From Agarophyton chilense (taxonomy: Eukaryota > Rhodophyta > Florideophyceae > Gracilariales > Gracilariaceae), in NCBI GenBank assembly GCA_030374765.1, contig JARGXX010000098.1:1178001-1242000 (forward strand): a DNA stretch of 64,000 nucleotides, read 5' to 3'. Within the stretch, counting starts at the first letter, position 1. Each line of letters starts with the position of its first letter. The notes below the pieces were generated by a model. The model worked only from the letters and a program-made list of their open reading frames with translations, did not search any database and was not told the DNA's origin. The translations under genes and the position numbers were made by a program. This document shows, piece after piece, positions 18,390-29,100 of the stretch.

Positions 18390-19267
18390 ACGCGAAGTTC
18401 TCCTCAGGCGAGAACTCAAAAGGGGGGCTCGCGACAAGCCAACAAGAACGCAAGACAGGAATGTATATCCCAGCTCTTCTGCCGCAACTCTTGGTGAGAC
18501 ATTTACATCGACTGGTAGAGGCAGGAAAGATGGTGAGTGGGCGCAAGAAATGTTTAATTCCCGAGTTACAATGTGGCTTATGACGGCCTCAGGAAATTCA
18601 GAAACAACCGCGGTTGCTTGACAGACATAGCACAGGAGGTGGTTTGCAGCTTGCAGAAGAGCTTCAGGGTCTGAAATAGTACCCCTTGAAGCCCCGCTTC
18701 GGGAAGAGTCTGAACTGACATATATTGGTCGGGGTGTCATCACACATTGTGAAATATATTTAGGTCAAGCGTTGCATGGGCAGCGTCGGCGACCTGTTTG
18801 TGACGAAGAACCGCATCAGGCGGCATGCCAGCATCGAAATAACTCCCTTTCGGTTCGATGTAGATGACACTGGGTGAAGGACAACTTGGTCCGCTGCGAA
18901 GCGATCGAGCGCATGTCCTTCTACGTACAAGGCGTTCGGGATAGGCCAATACATGAGCGCTCCATTGTGTACATTTGGATGTGTAATTAGTATATCAGTG
19001 ACCTCGGAGAAGAAGGGCTACAGGAAGTGCATCACCGATGTAGCCACCGATGGTGCACCGATACTCGTCGGAACTATTGACACTGTTGTGTGGTTGAGAG
19101 ACATATCGCAAATACGCTTCGCCATCAGTGATACATGCGAAGCGCAAGGCCGTGATGCGAGATATTGTGAGTGCACGAATGTTGTTTGCTTCCATGGCGC
19201 GATAGGCGAATGGCGAATGAGCGCGTGAGATAGAAGCACGGTTTCCAGTACTCGTTTTGCCTACCAT
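18390..19267 (-). pseudogene. Pseudogene of a DUF3326 protein (cyanobacterial/plastid family)
   Basis: Pieces in all three minus-strand frames line up in the correct order with DUF3326, a family typical of cyanobacteria and, as I recall, plastid-bearing eukaryotes. Reading leftward: VSIVPTSIGA (near 19085-19055), IGGYIGDALPVA in another frame (near 19050-19018), TDILITHPNVHNGALMYWP and ALYVEGHALDRFAADQVVLH back in the first (about 19000-18868), then FDAGMPPDAVLRHKQVADA (about 18840-18785) up to a stop, and finally PEALLQAANHLL, AVISHIVTRELNISCAHSP and AAEELGYTFLSCVLVGLSRAP (about 18665-18410) in the third frame. The segment between FPE and AVISH is shorter than expected. At least four frame changes and a stop, without splice-site pairs to explain them, indicate a dead gene. 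Confidence 0.75.
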
Positions 19268-19830
19268 ATTGTTTTGCTAAGGAAGAGAGCTGTAAAAGTA
19301 AGCTTCGGTACGGTTTTGGAAGCGCTCAAGAGCTCGTAATGTCTACATAGGCGCGTTTCGAATACTAGGCAGCTGTCTTACCTTCGCAACTTTGTATCTC
19401 CGGTCCAGTTCAAGACTTGACTCCAAGCAGATACACTCGTAAGATTATTGTCAACAAGTTGGGCAGGTTGTAAACTGGTTCGGGAATAGCATGGGAAGAT
19501 GGCGTGAACACGTGTACACGCAGGGATTTGATCTCAAGAACCATAATCCACATGACAGATGACCGAGAAAAAAAAAAAGGCGTGGATATCTACAAAGGGT
19601 GCATCGGCGAAAAGCGAATACAATTTATCAAGCGAAAAGCGATCATGTTAGACTTCAGAGAGATCTCTGGTCCAAGCACACCACCTGCCTTTCTCGGTCT
19701 CCGTGCCGTTCAGAGCTGAGGTCACAGGTTCTCCGACAAGTATGCGGTTTTGAAATTCTTGCGCTGTCAAATTAAGTTGCATCAACACTAAGGCGCTCGA
19801 CGATTTTCAATCCGTCTTCTTCCACTCGCC
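19268..19830. other. Intergenic, nothing recognised
   Basis: Upstream region shared by the DUF3326 pseudogene and the GTPase gene. A short plus-strand frame at 19504-19719 has no family features. Confidence 0.5.
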
Positions 19831-21591
19831 ATGAATATGACTACAGGATTATTGTTCCAGAACGTCGTTTGTCTTCGAACACGATTTCCCTTTTCCTTTA
19901 TTCGTTCTATCTCTTCATCTCCGCGGACTTTTAAATTATCTGTCAATAAGCCTTCACACGCATCAGCCTCTATGCAAAGTCCGAATGACAGCGCGTTTAA
20001 TACATCTGCAAAACGAAACGACATTTCCGAAACAGAAGCAAAAGACATAATTTTTGCCTTTGATAAAGCTTTGGACCGTATTGAGGAAGGAATCGATTCT
20101 AATCTTGTGAGATCCAGAACAAAAGAGCAAAAATCTCATGAACAACATCTTCATCGTCTCGAATCCTTAGTTTCTCTACCAGCAGAGCTCTGCGTGGAAG
20201 CCGTCAAAGACACCTGTTCCGGTTGTGGAACAGTTCTACAGTCTGAATCTCCAAATATTCCAGGGTTTTTGCCACCGGAGGTTCTGGCCAAGCAGCGTCT
20301 GCAAGAGGGAGCCCCTGCCACAAAGGTTGTAACAACTTCTGAACAGGAACAGGCCTTGGTAGAAGACAAGCCAAAAAGAGTGGTGTGTCAGAGATGTTAT
20401 CGACTGACCCATTACGGCGCGATCGAGCCAAACTTACGAGTTCCGCCCTCCATTTCTGAGGAAAATCGACACGTTCCCACTGAGCTCTCGCCGGAAAAGT
20501 TTCGTCGCAATCTAGAAGCTTTGAAAAAGATCAATTCAGTGATCATTTACCTCGTTGACATCTTTGACTTTCATGGTACCTTCATTCCTGATCTCCGAGA
20601 TATCGTCGGTGCGAGGAATCCCGTATTGCTTGCCGTGAATAAGGTGGACTTACTTCCATCTGACATGAAAGCAACTCGCGTTGAAACTTGGATTAAGCAG
20701 GAGTGCGCGGAATTAGGTTTATCTGATATCGCTCGCGTGCATCTCATCTCGTCTACAAAGGGCCAAAACGTTAGAGAGTTGCTGGCCGATGCCGTCAGGC
20801 TTGCAAAGAAGCGCCGTTCTGACATTTACGTGATTGGGGCAGCGAACGTGGGAAAGTCGACATTTATCAATCGACTTATCAGTCTACAGAATCGCAAACG
20901 CTCTAAACCACGCGGAAAGAATCGCGGAAGCGTTTCGTCAGTCACGGACGCCCTCACCACAAGTGTGGTTCCAGGGACGACGCTTGATGTAATCAAAATT
21001 CCGCTTGGGTCATCCCTAAGCTTGTACGATACTCCAGGTCTGATGATGCCACATCAATTGACAAATTATTTGGATTCTAAAGATCTTCGGGCAGTGCTTC
21101 CTTCCAAGACCATTGAACGCGTTTCATTTCGTCTCGGCGAAGGCAAGGCGCTCTACATAGGGGGAATGGCACGAATTGAAGTAGTGTCTGGAAGGCCTTT
21201 CTTCTTCACCTCGTTTTTCTCACCAGAGGTAAAGGTACATCCAGGAAAGGCGGAGGGTGCGATAGAGTTCACTGAAAAACATGTCGGGGAATTTCTCAAA
21301 CCACCATCCTCGTTGGAAGCGTATGAAGATCTGGGCGAATGGACGACGAAGTCTTTCACAGCCAAGGGTGAAGGATGGAAGAGATCGTGTGCGGACATTG
21401 TGCTTTCTGGGTTGGGTTGGGTGGCCCTAACAGGTGCTGGGGATCTCAACGTTCGGATATGCGTTCCCCGAGGAGTCGGAGTGTTTACAAGAGAATCTCT
21501 GATGCCTTTTGAAACGCAAAAAGGTGTAAGCTCGTACACAGGGGCAACGGCTGTCAACAGGGGGCAGCTCCGGAAAAAGAAAAGTTACTAA
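19831..21591 (+). CDS. Circularly permuted YqeH/BPG2-type GTPase (ribosome assembly)
   Basis: The single exon encodes 586 residues. The N-terminal 50 residues are basic and Ser/Phe-rich, an organelle targeting sequence. A four-Cys zinc element follows (C129-x2-C132 and C186-x2-C189, the second within CQRCYRLTHYG), diagnostic of the YqeH/NOA1/BPG2 group. GTPase motifs occur in permuted order: G4 NKVD at 270-273, G5 SSTK near 307-310, then G1 GAANVGKS at 336-343, G2 PGTT near 381, and G3 DTPG at 400-403. The C-terminal RNA-binding-like domain is present. Bacterial YqeH acts in 30S subunit assembly and plant BPG2 in plastid rRNA maturation. Plastid location is likely but not proven. It is tail-to-tail with MOB1. 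Confidence 0.92.
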   Translation: MNMTTGLLFQNVVCLRTRFPFSFIRSISSSPRTFKLSVNKPSHASASMQSPNDSAFNTSAKRNDISETEAKDIIFAFDKALDRIEEGIDSNLVRSRTKEQKSHEQHLHRLESLVSLPAELCVEAVKDTCSGCGTVLQSESPNIPGFLPPEVLAKQRLQEGAPATKVVTTSEQEQALVEDKPKRVVCQRCYRLTHYGAIEPNLRVPPSISEENRHVPTELSPEKFRRNLEALKKINSVIIYLVDIFDFHGTFIPDLRDIVGARNPVLLAVNKVDLLPSDMKATRVETWIKQECAELGLSDIARVHLISSTKGQNVRELLADAVRLAKKRRSDIYVIGAANVGKSTFINRLISLQNRKRSKPRGKNRGSVSSVTDALTTSVVPGTTLDVIKIPLGSSLSLYDTPGLMMPHQLTNYLDSKDLRAVLPSKTIERVSFRLGEGKALYIGGMARIEVVSGRPFFFTSFFSPEVKVHPGKAEGAIEFTEKHVGEFLKPPSSLEAYEDLGEWTTKSFTAKGEGWKRSCADIVLSGLGWVALTGAGDLNVRICVPRGVGVFTRESLMPFETQKGVSSYTGATAVNRGQLRKKKSY

Positions 21592-21729
21592 GCAATGTGG
21601 GCGTAAAAGTTGGGCTCTAAGATGTGGTGCAGCATTATTCTTGGTGCTGTTTTTGCGAATGGGGATTCAGTTTTCGCATGTGGGAGAAAGGGTCAAATAA
21701 CAAAAGTGTGAAAAGTAGAGCGTATATGA

Positions 21730-22371
21730 TTACAGCGAAGCGATTACATCCTTCAAGGGTTCGAGCTCCTTGGGCGGAAGCAGACTAAACAACTGGCCAA
21801 AATACATGAAGTGGCGAAAACATGTACTCAGATGAGCCTCTGCTTTGCATTCAACAATCTCATCCAGATGAGCGTGAAAGATGTGGGCGTAGACACGGAA
21901 AAGCCTTCGCATTATAGTCTTAACAATAGGCCGAAAGTTATCAGGATACTTGGATTCCTCCATGGTGGGGAAAAGTTCTTCGTTGGAGAGCTTCTTATCG
22001 ACCCAATCCATGAGAAGGTCGATATAACGCGGTGCGGAAACCTTGATTGGATTCTTGTAGCGATCGCTGTCCGCCCACAGATATTCGTATTTTGGAGAGG
22101 CGCTCATTATAGGGCAAGATTCTGGTGTGCATTTGTCGCACATACTGCCGTATATGAGGTTAACTTGGTTGAAAAGATCGACCACGTTGACGCTTATCCA
22201 ATCATTGACGTCATATCCGTTTGGAACTTTGACGGCCTCCCGTAGATTCCCGGTATCGAGCGACGCCTTGAGCACTTCGTGTGCAAGTTTGTGAACTTCA
22301 TACCGCGCATTGGAGGCCTCCGTCCTTCGACGAGGCTTGAAGGTCTTGTTCCGGTCAAATACTGAGAACAT
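21730..22371 (-). CDS. MOB1: MOB1 family kinase activator
   Basis: 213 residues from the ATG at 22371, matching the family's usual length; the open frame extends upstream but starts with TTG. It begins MFSVFDRNKTFKPRRR, closely like other MOB1 N-termini. Core signatures follow: the zinc region CDKCTPESCP, YEYLWAD, SAPRYIDLLMDWV, and the IFHAHLDEI segment with the zinc-binding histidines. MOB1 activates NDR/LATS-type kinases in Hippo/mitotic-exit signalling and cytokinesis. A single exon with no lesions. Confidence 0.95.
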   Translation of the reverse strand: MFSVFDRNKTFKPRRRTEASNARYEVHKLAHEVLKASLDTGNLREAVKVPNGYDVNDWISVNVVDLFNQVNLIYGSMCDKCTPESCPIMSASPKYEYLWADSDRYKNPIKVSAPRYIDLLMDWVDKKLSNEELFPTMEESKYPDNFRPIVKTIMRRLFRVYAHIFHAHLDEIVECKAEAHLSTCFRHFMYFGQLFSLLPPKELEPLKDVIASL

Positions 22372-22696
22372 TGAGCGTGACGAACGCCGCTGTTGGGAGA
22401 CAAGCGGATGTCGGGGACGGGGGAACAATGAGGTTGGGGGGGAGGGAGCGAGAAGGGCTGTGTGGCGTGGAAAATGCGTAAAAAGGGTGAAATATGGCGG
22501 TGGGGCGCGATACGGAGAAGGGCTGTGGGCGGTTGGAACAGCTGCTACAAGGCTGGGGGGACTGTGAGGCGGGACCCACTCTAGCTAGTCTCTAGCTAGT
22601 CTCTGGCTAGCAAGCGCGTCGCTGTGCCGCCGCTATTGTGTCGCGTGCAAAACGCATTGCGCCTCGCAAGCCCGAGAATCCTTAGCTGACAGTGTA
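22372..22696. other. Divergent intergenic region (MOB1 / small membrane protein)
   Basis: 325 bases. It holds a local direct repeat of CTAGTCTCTAGCTAGTCTCTGGCTAG near 22583-22610 and G-rich DNA upstream of MOB1. No gene. Confidence 0.5.
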
Positions 22697-23252
22697 ATGG
22701 AAAGTGTAGCTAGTTCACGGCGTGCTTGCCGCGGTGAGGGCGCAGTCGCAGGTCGCGATTCTGTGCTCCATCGACGTCCGCGGCGAAGAGGCGGCGTCCA
22801 TCACAAACACCATTGCCCGTGCGTCATGCGCGACGTCATTCTCTCCGGCACGGCGGGGTTCCTCTTCGCATGCGCCGGGGGTTTTGCAGTACACCGATCC
22901 GTCTGGAAGTCTGCTGATGAGCAAGCCAAGAAGTTGGATGCCATCGTCGGCAACGTCGACAACTCTGCCGCCGCTTCGCGGAACAGACAACCGGTAAGTT
23001 TTTTCTTTTCTTGCATGTCTCCTTGCAACTATGGTGCTGATTTTTTACTTGTGCTCTCTTGTCGTGGAAATGCGTGCGTAGACCGAGTCGTTTGAGGGCT
23101 TCATAGCAAGAAGATTCTGTCAGTGGTGGAACAATGGCGTCGATAATGTTCACCGCCGTTTACTTAACTTCCCTCAAACGGTTTCGAAAATAGTCGAAGA
23201 CGTGAAGCATACCACTTCAAAATCGTCAAAGGCCCCTGATTCCTCGCAGTGA
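22697..23252 (+). CDS. Small two-exon single-pass membrane protein, unknown family
   Basis: Exons 22697-22993 and 23082-23252 join at a perfect GTAAGT donor with an 88-base intron (acceptor GTAG). From the first ATG this gives 155 residues; from the in-frame ATG at 22826 it gives 112, which I favour because that start leads directly into a membrane segment (ILSGTAGFLFACAGGFAVHR). After the segment comes a polar/coiled stretch, then an aromatic motif RRFCQWWNNGVDNVHRRLL and a Ser/Lys-rich tail. Size and layout are reminiscent of small mitochondrial inner-membrane proteins such as MICOS Mic12/Mic13, but there is no convincing sequence signature, so function is left open. It is divergent from MOB1. 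Confidence 0.6.
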
Positions 23253-24017
23253 CGCACGCCACCCTAGCCTTCCATCCAATCCTTCCATCCAATCCTTGCA
23301 CATGACCGCGAGCGCCCGCAAAACTTCGGTGCTTGTTATCCCATACTTGTGTAGGAGGTCTACTATTCGTGCTCTCCCACAATCAAAAGCTTATGATTTT
23401 CTGCGCGAGTCTTTGTGAAATCTGTACGACCAAGCCCTCATAAGTATTTGCACCTAACACACACACAAGGCTCAATAAATGAACATTCAGTCTGCGTTCA
23501 CTTTTATCGTTCCATACGTTGCTCAAAACAACATCAGATCGCGAACCCAAAGGTTACCGAGATTTCATACGAAGGTAAAAATAAAAAACCTTCTCGATTC
23601 TGCGCCCCTAACCAATCTCAGTTGCGGTCTCGTTTCGAACCTTCCGCATTCCTGCGAATCGGGCATTGTCCGATATCTCACGCGAATGCGAGACTTGTGT
23701 AACGTGCACTTGAAAGACAATTCGTAGCCTGCAGGTAAACATCGATTTGCTGTTCTGCCAGGGGGGGAGGGTGCTCCCAATAACAACGAATGCAGTGACA
23801 AACGCGGTTGCCTCTCGGCGTTTTGAAGCTTCACCTCCGAATTAGTGAAGCAGTTGATCTGAGGAACCGAAACGATTTGCTCCACATATGTGCGATCGAA
23901 ATTGTTCGGTGAAAAATATAGAAGATTGAAGCGGGGATAACGCGCACTTTTCTCCAAGCGTAGTTCGATTAGCGCACGCCGTTTCTGTTTCGTGTCGATT
24001 GTCTCTTAGATACGAAT
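23253..24017. other. Intergenic, nothing recognised
   Basis: 765 bases between two plus-strand genes, including a short direct repeat CCTTCCATCCAAT at 23269-23295. Overlapping 95- and 130-codon frames on opposite strands show no motifs. Confidence 0.5.
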
Positions 24018-25667
24018 ATGGCTGACGTACGTCGCATGCTCTTCTGGCAAGGTCTTTTCACCTTTGCCGTAGTGCCTGGCTTGGCCATTCTTTTTGGATT
24101 CCTTGCTCCTCATAATACAATGACTGTAGGGCTCTCACACCGTTTCTTGCACGCTGTTAACGTCATTCAACTTCACACCCGCCCTACGATCTTTCCAAAC
24201 CCTCCCTTTTCTCTTTTTTCTACCCGAGTAGTTCTTCCATCTAAGGAGATCAGGCCTTCGTATATTTTGATCTCATCCACTGGAAAGATCCACGGTATAT
24301 CTCCATCCCTTGCAAAAACACCATCAGAGTGGCGGAAAACCATTGTCGATGTCTCTCCTTCGGTTATAATGCCCGGTTTAATTGATCCTCACGTCCATAT
24401 CAACGCCCCGGGTAGAGAAATCTGGGAAGGCTTTGACCATGCCACTAGGGCAGCAGCTGCCGGTGGAACCACGACCGTTTTAGATATGCCCCTCAACAAT
24501 ATTCCCTCCACCATTGATGTTGAAACGCTTAGAAAAAAGATCGAAGCCTTCAAGAAATCAAGTCCGGTCATCGATGTCGGTTTCATTGGAGGGATTGTGC
24601 ATGGAAACAAGGACAGTATTTTCGATCTAATTGATGAAGGAGTTCTTGCGTTTAAGTCGTTCATGATAGACTCGCAGTCTGCCGACTTTCTTCATGTATC
24701 AGAGCTTGACCTCAAAGCTGCAATACAAGAATTGAATAGGATATTCTCAAGCCCCTCGTACGTCGGAAGGCCAATCCCATACATTCTACACGCCGAGCTT
24801 GATGACTTCAGCTACAATACCGGATTCCGAGCCTCTCAGCGGGATTCATATGATCACCATAGCTACCATGAATTCGAAAGATCTCGACCTGACTCTTGGG
24901 AAATAGCTGCAATTGAACTCGCCAGTAAACTGGCCAACAACACTAATGTACATATCCATATAGCTCATGTGTCCTCTCATGCAGCTGCTCAGCGCATTTT
25001 GGAACTAAAGAACTCAGATTCTTTCAGGGCAAGAATAACAGCAGAGACCTGCACCCAATATCTTCTTTGGGCCAAGGAAGAAATACCCCCAGGTTCCACA
25101 TCCATGAAGTGTGCGCCGCCAATTCGATCTGTTGCTAATCGAGATAAGCTTCGGCGCTTGCTATTTTCCCCAGAGGGCGAAAATATCGCATTGGACTTCG
25201 TTGCCTCTGATCACTCCCCTTGCCCGTCAGAAATGAAGGAAACCGATCAAAACTTGACGAAAGCATGGGGTGGAATCTCTGGATTGCAGTACCGCTTACA
25301 AGGCACGTGGAGTGTTGCTAGAGAATTGAACGTTAGCTTGGTCCATTTGTCAGAACTCCTTTCAGAGCGACCCGCCATGGTGTTTGGGCTTGAAAATATG
25401 AAAGGATCTCTCAAGCCTGGTTTAGATGCAGATGTGGTGGTGTGGGACCCGGATGTGAAACTGATTCTCGACAAACGACATTGTTTGCATCGTCACAAAC
25501 TCTCTCCTTTCCACGGCACTGAAGTAAGGGGTTCTATATTCTATACTCTGCTGCGCGGAAAGCTCATTTACAGCCATGAACTAAATATACCCCCATTCAC
25601 ACCATTCTCTGGTCGAATGCTCATACGATCTAAGCTTAATGGTAACGTATCTCAGAGGGAAGTGTAG
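24018..25667 (+). CDS. ALN: Allantoinase
   Basis: 549 residues. Allantoinase is a zinc amidohydrolase that opens (S)-allantoin to allantoate in purine breakdown. The metal ligands are visible: DPHVHI (H125, H127), the lysine expected to be carboxylated in LAFKSFMID (K213), an ILHAELDD His, an IAHVSSH His, and the aspartate of SDHSPC. The CTQYLLW and GGISGLQYRL motifs distinguish allantoinase from dihydroorotase and dihydropyrimidinase. An N-terminal hydrophobic segment (about residues 8-30) could anchor it in the ER/secretory membrane, as known for plant allantoinase. A single exon with an ATG just before the hydrophobic segment. Confidence 0.93.
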   Translation: MADVRRMLFWQGLFTFAVVPGLAILFGFLAPHNTMTVGLSHRFLHAVNVIQLHTRPTIFPNPPFSLFSTRVVLPSKEIRPSYILISSTGKIHGISPSLAKTPSEWRKTIVDVSPSVIMPGLIDPHVHINAPGREIWEGFDHATRAAAAGGTTTVLDMPLNNIPSTIDVETLRKKIEAFKKSSPVIDVGFIGGIVHGNKDSIFDLIDEGVLAFKSFMIDSQSADFLHVSELDLKAAIQELNRIFSSPSYVGRPIPYILHAELDDFSYNTGFRASQRDSYDHHSYHEFERSRPDSWEIAAIELASKLANNTNVHIHIAHVSSHAAAQRILELKNSDSFRARITAETCTQYLLWAKEEIPPGSTSMKCAPPIRSVANRDKLRRLLFSPEGENIALDFVASDHSPCPSEMKETDQNLTKAWGGISGLQYRLQGTWSVARELNVSLVHLSELLSERPAMVFGLENMKGSLKPGLDADVVVWDPDVKLILDKRHCLHRHKLSPFHGTEVRGSIFYTLLRGKLIYSHELNIPPFTPFSGRMLIRSKLNGNVSQREV

Positions 25668-26673
25668 GTATCACAACACAGCGCAAGTTCGATGTCCGGA
25701 AGTATTCGCCATCACCCATCAAAGCTATCCGAGCCAATTTTTCAAAACCTCCTGCTCAAGACTTGTGGTGGAAATCGTTTGAGAAGTTTGGTCGTCACAG
25801 CAGGTTTTCTAGAAAAAAAAAGCTAATCTTGCCCCACTACCATGGTGAGAAGGACTGATGCGACAGGGATCAGTCTGCGAAAGCAAATTGCACTGACGAG
25901 GGAACTCACACGAGACTGATTAAATTTCTACAACGCATGCCTTGGCTTTTCCGCTCTAGAGAAACCATCGTTCTTCCAAGACCTCTTCGCCCTCCTCGAT
26001 TCTCATAAGCCGTCATCGGGAGGGCTGGGCTTTCTCTTTACGAAAGAAGGAAACAACGCGTGGGTCGCTGGCAGTGGTACATTTTCAAAATGATTGTTGC
26101 CCTGGAGAGCCTGGAGAATGGACAAATATCTCTTATGGCATCGATCTAGAAGAATCATCACACAGGATGATCCCGTTCTTTTAATCCAATTAACATTTGT
26201 CCTCGTTCGCATCCTTTCTCGTTGAACTCAGAGTCTCTGCTTATGCTCATGAGCATGCTCATGAGAACCGGGCAGAATTCAAACTATGCCAAAAATACAA
26301 GCTGGACACAAGTAGTCAACTTTCGCATTGTGGGGATGTCTTCTCAAAGGCTCTACAGGATAACCGATATGGTTATGTGGTCTTCTGTCAACAAAGTATC
26401 TTACGTACTAAAAGGAAAAATATCAGATACAAATAAAGTCAATCATTCCGACCGTTCCTCTCGACCGATTCAGATTATTTCAGAATGCTTTCTTTTTCTT
26501 AATATCGAATCGGACTGCAGAGCGACTGACAAGGAGAGGGTGTATTAAAGAATGATGTAAACTGCATTCGGATCATCCCCGCTGCTTCTGTCATTTTCCA
26601 TTCGTATAAAAGCGCAGAAGTTTCCAGGCAACGGAAGATAGCCTCCAGCAAGTAGAAAAGCTCTCTAGGGAAG
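25668..26673. other. Intergenic, one long perfect palindrome
   Basis: About 1 kb between two plus-strand genes. It contains a 20-base perfect palindrome at 26246-26265 and several short frames on both strands, none with recognisable content. It probably carries the allantoinase 3' end and the promoter of the lyase gene. Confidence 0.5.
26246..26265. repeat. 20-base perfect palindrome
   Basis: CTCATGAGCATGCTCATGAG is its own reverse complement. It lies about 400 bases upstream of the heparinase-like ATG. Confidence 0.9.
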
Positions 26674-29100
26674 ATGGGAGGTGTTTTGTGCAAAGAGGAA
26701 CTGTTTTCTTTTCAAACACACATTGAGGAACGGAAGAGCCGAACCCTCTGCCGTGTGCCTTGGCACTCCGAAGTTGAGGTAGACTGCAACGGATGTCGCA
26801 AGTTTCGTTCTCTTCCGCCACCTGGACAACATCCTCGTCTTTTCTTCTCTGCAGAAGATTTGCCTAGCATCCTGACCCGTTTCACGCATACGGAAATCGG
26901 AGATGTGCTCAGAACCATATTGCATAATGTTAAGACGGCCTTTCTTAACGACTTTTATGCGAAGTTTGAAGAATTATCTACGGAAGAGGTAGAGCATCCA
27001 TCCAAGACAACAATTGAAAAGTTCTTCACCCCAGACGAGATTAGGAATGTGGGCTTATTGGGGACGTATGTGTCTGGGTTTTTGGACGATGACGAAGATT
27101 TGATGAGTAAGGCGAAGAGAAGTGCTTTATTTTATGCTAGAGTCATCCTCGAATCCAAGAACCTCGCCGACATAAATAGGTATGAGAATCCGTTTCACGT
27201 CTGGAAGTCAAATCGATGGGATCTTCACATTGGATGGATGTTCGGTGGTTCGAGCTATGCTCTACTTTATGATCTCATGTTTAATGAGCTGAACGATAGT
27301 GAAAGACAAGTCATGCGAAGAGCCATAACAACCGCTGTCAAAGGGCGACGAAGTTGGGGGATGGGGTTTCCTGGCAGAAGAATTCAGAGCAACTGGGCTG
27401 GGTACCACGGAGACTTACTTTCGCTTTGTGCAGTGGTTGAGGGAGAAGAAGGTTTTGACCGAGAGGTATACAACTTATTTTCAGAGTTGATGGTGAACTT
27501 CTTGAGTTACGCTGTTTATGAAAGTGGTCATACAGTGGAGGATTTTTACACCCTGAACCTAGGTATGAGAGAAGGTTCAATGAGTTTCTTAGTAATGGCT
27601 CGTAGGGGACACAACGTATTCAACCATCCACGTAAGTTATTTGAAAGGCTGTTGTAGCCGCGGAGAGGATCCAGACCAACTAACTTTGCATTATTCTCGT
27701 TATAGACTACAAGAAAATATGGTCTAACTGGATGCCGTTCGCATTGGAGCCGCATAGCAGTGGAAAGGTATACGGTGGTTCATCTGGAAATTTCTACGAG
27801 TGCGTTCGCCACATTTTCCCAAATCAAACATAGAGAAACTGACATGTTTAACTCCATCCAAATCTACTCCCGATCATCAAGCTATCCCACTTCCGCCATT
27901 ATTGCAAAATATATGTTTCCGAAAGACCCCTATGTCGATTATGGTTACAAGCATTACATGCATCTTAACGGTACTCACCTCGGAAAACTGAAAAAACTAC
28001 AGTCCAGACTAGTGGTCCTTGCTTTTGCTCTACCTCCACTGCCATTAGATTCGTACGGATCCGATCAACGTGCTTTAACCCTTCCATTAGACTTCGTATG
28101 TCGCCCGCGAGGAAAAGTCGTAATGAGGTCTGACTGGACAGATAAGGCTTTGTGGTTTACTCTTGATGCCCGTCCGGATTGTTTTCTAATTGGTCATGAT
28201 GTATGTTCTAGAGGAGCCTTTGTTCTGAACGCTGATGGACGAGCATGGGGTTTTTGTCCTGAGTGGCACAAGTTTAGGGATTCTGACGACTATTCCTTAC
28301 CGCATATTGATGGAGTTGGACAGAAGCATAAAGCTCCTTTCGTTAAGCTCCTTGATTTCTTCAGCAGCGGAGACAAATATTCGTTCGCATCTGCAGATTT
28401 GACTTATGCTTACAATTGGACATGGACAACATGGGCAAGCGAAACGGCAGATTTAACAGGCAGAGGTTTTGAGCATGAACCCAACGACCCAGCCGATTTT
28501 GGGTTTAATCTTTGGTGGGCACCACGTAAGTTGTATGGGGAAGGCAACGTAGGTTTTCAAGGCCTCCATCAGTGGCGCCAAAGATTCGCAACTGTAGAAA
28601 AAGTGTATCGCAGTGCTCTAATGATCCGTAGTTCTCGCCCCTACATCATCATTGTGGATGATGTCCAGAAAGACGGAGGTGAGCATGCTTACTCGTGGGC
28701 CATGACAACTCCCGATGATGTTCACCTACTCTCCTTTGACGGTGTTCAGGCAATTCTGGCAGAGACGCATAGTTGTCTACGACGACGGTTGTTGATCAGG
28801 AGCCTTTCCGACCGAATTGAAAACCTGGAATGTTCATTTCGAGAGGTGCCTAAATTGCCCGAGTCCGCTCCACGTGATCAGAAAGCAAGACAAATAGTCT
28901 TCAAGACTACATCACGAGGCACGCGATTCATATTTCTCTTGTGTAGCATGTCTACGTCGGATTCAGCGCCACTGACTACAAAATGGCTTGATACAGAATC
29001 ACTTCTGAGTGTCTCAGATGGTGAAAGTGGGGAAGTTCAGACTATACAATTTTCAACTGGTAGTATCGGGCAAACCGTCATGAAGCCCGTCGAGGGGTGA
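26674..29100 (+). CDS. Heparinase II/III-like polysaccharide lyase family protein (3 exons)
   Basis: Exon 1 is 26674-27631; a clean intron follows (GTAAGT donor, CTAAC branch, TATAG acceptor, 27632-27705). The frame then breaks again before the last exon, which ends at 29100. The break can be removed by a 34-base intron at 27800-27833, or by larger alternatives starting at 27737 or 27775. With the 34-base version the protein is 772 residues. The N-terminal half is the alpha-helical toroid of heparinase II/III-like proteins (HPRLFF, NWAGYHGDLLSLCAVVEG, LNLGMREGSMSFLVMARRG). The second half is the beta-sandwich domain (RSDWTDKALWFTLDARP, IGHDVCSRGAFVLNADGRAW). Such enzymes cleave uronic-acid polysaccharides; the true substrate here is unknown. 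There is no signal peptide. The start MGGVLC looks like an N-myristoylation plus palmitoylation signal. Confidence 0.82.
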
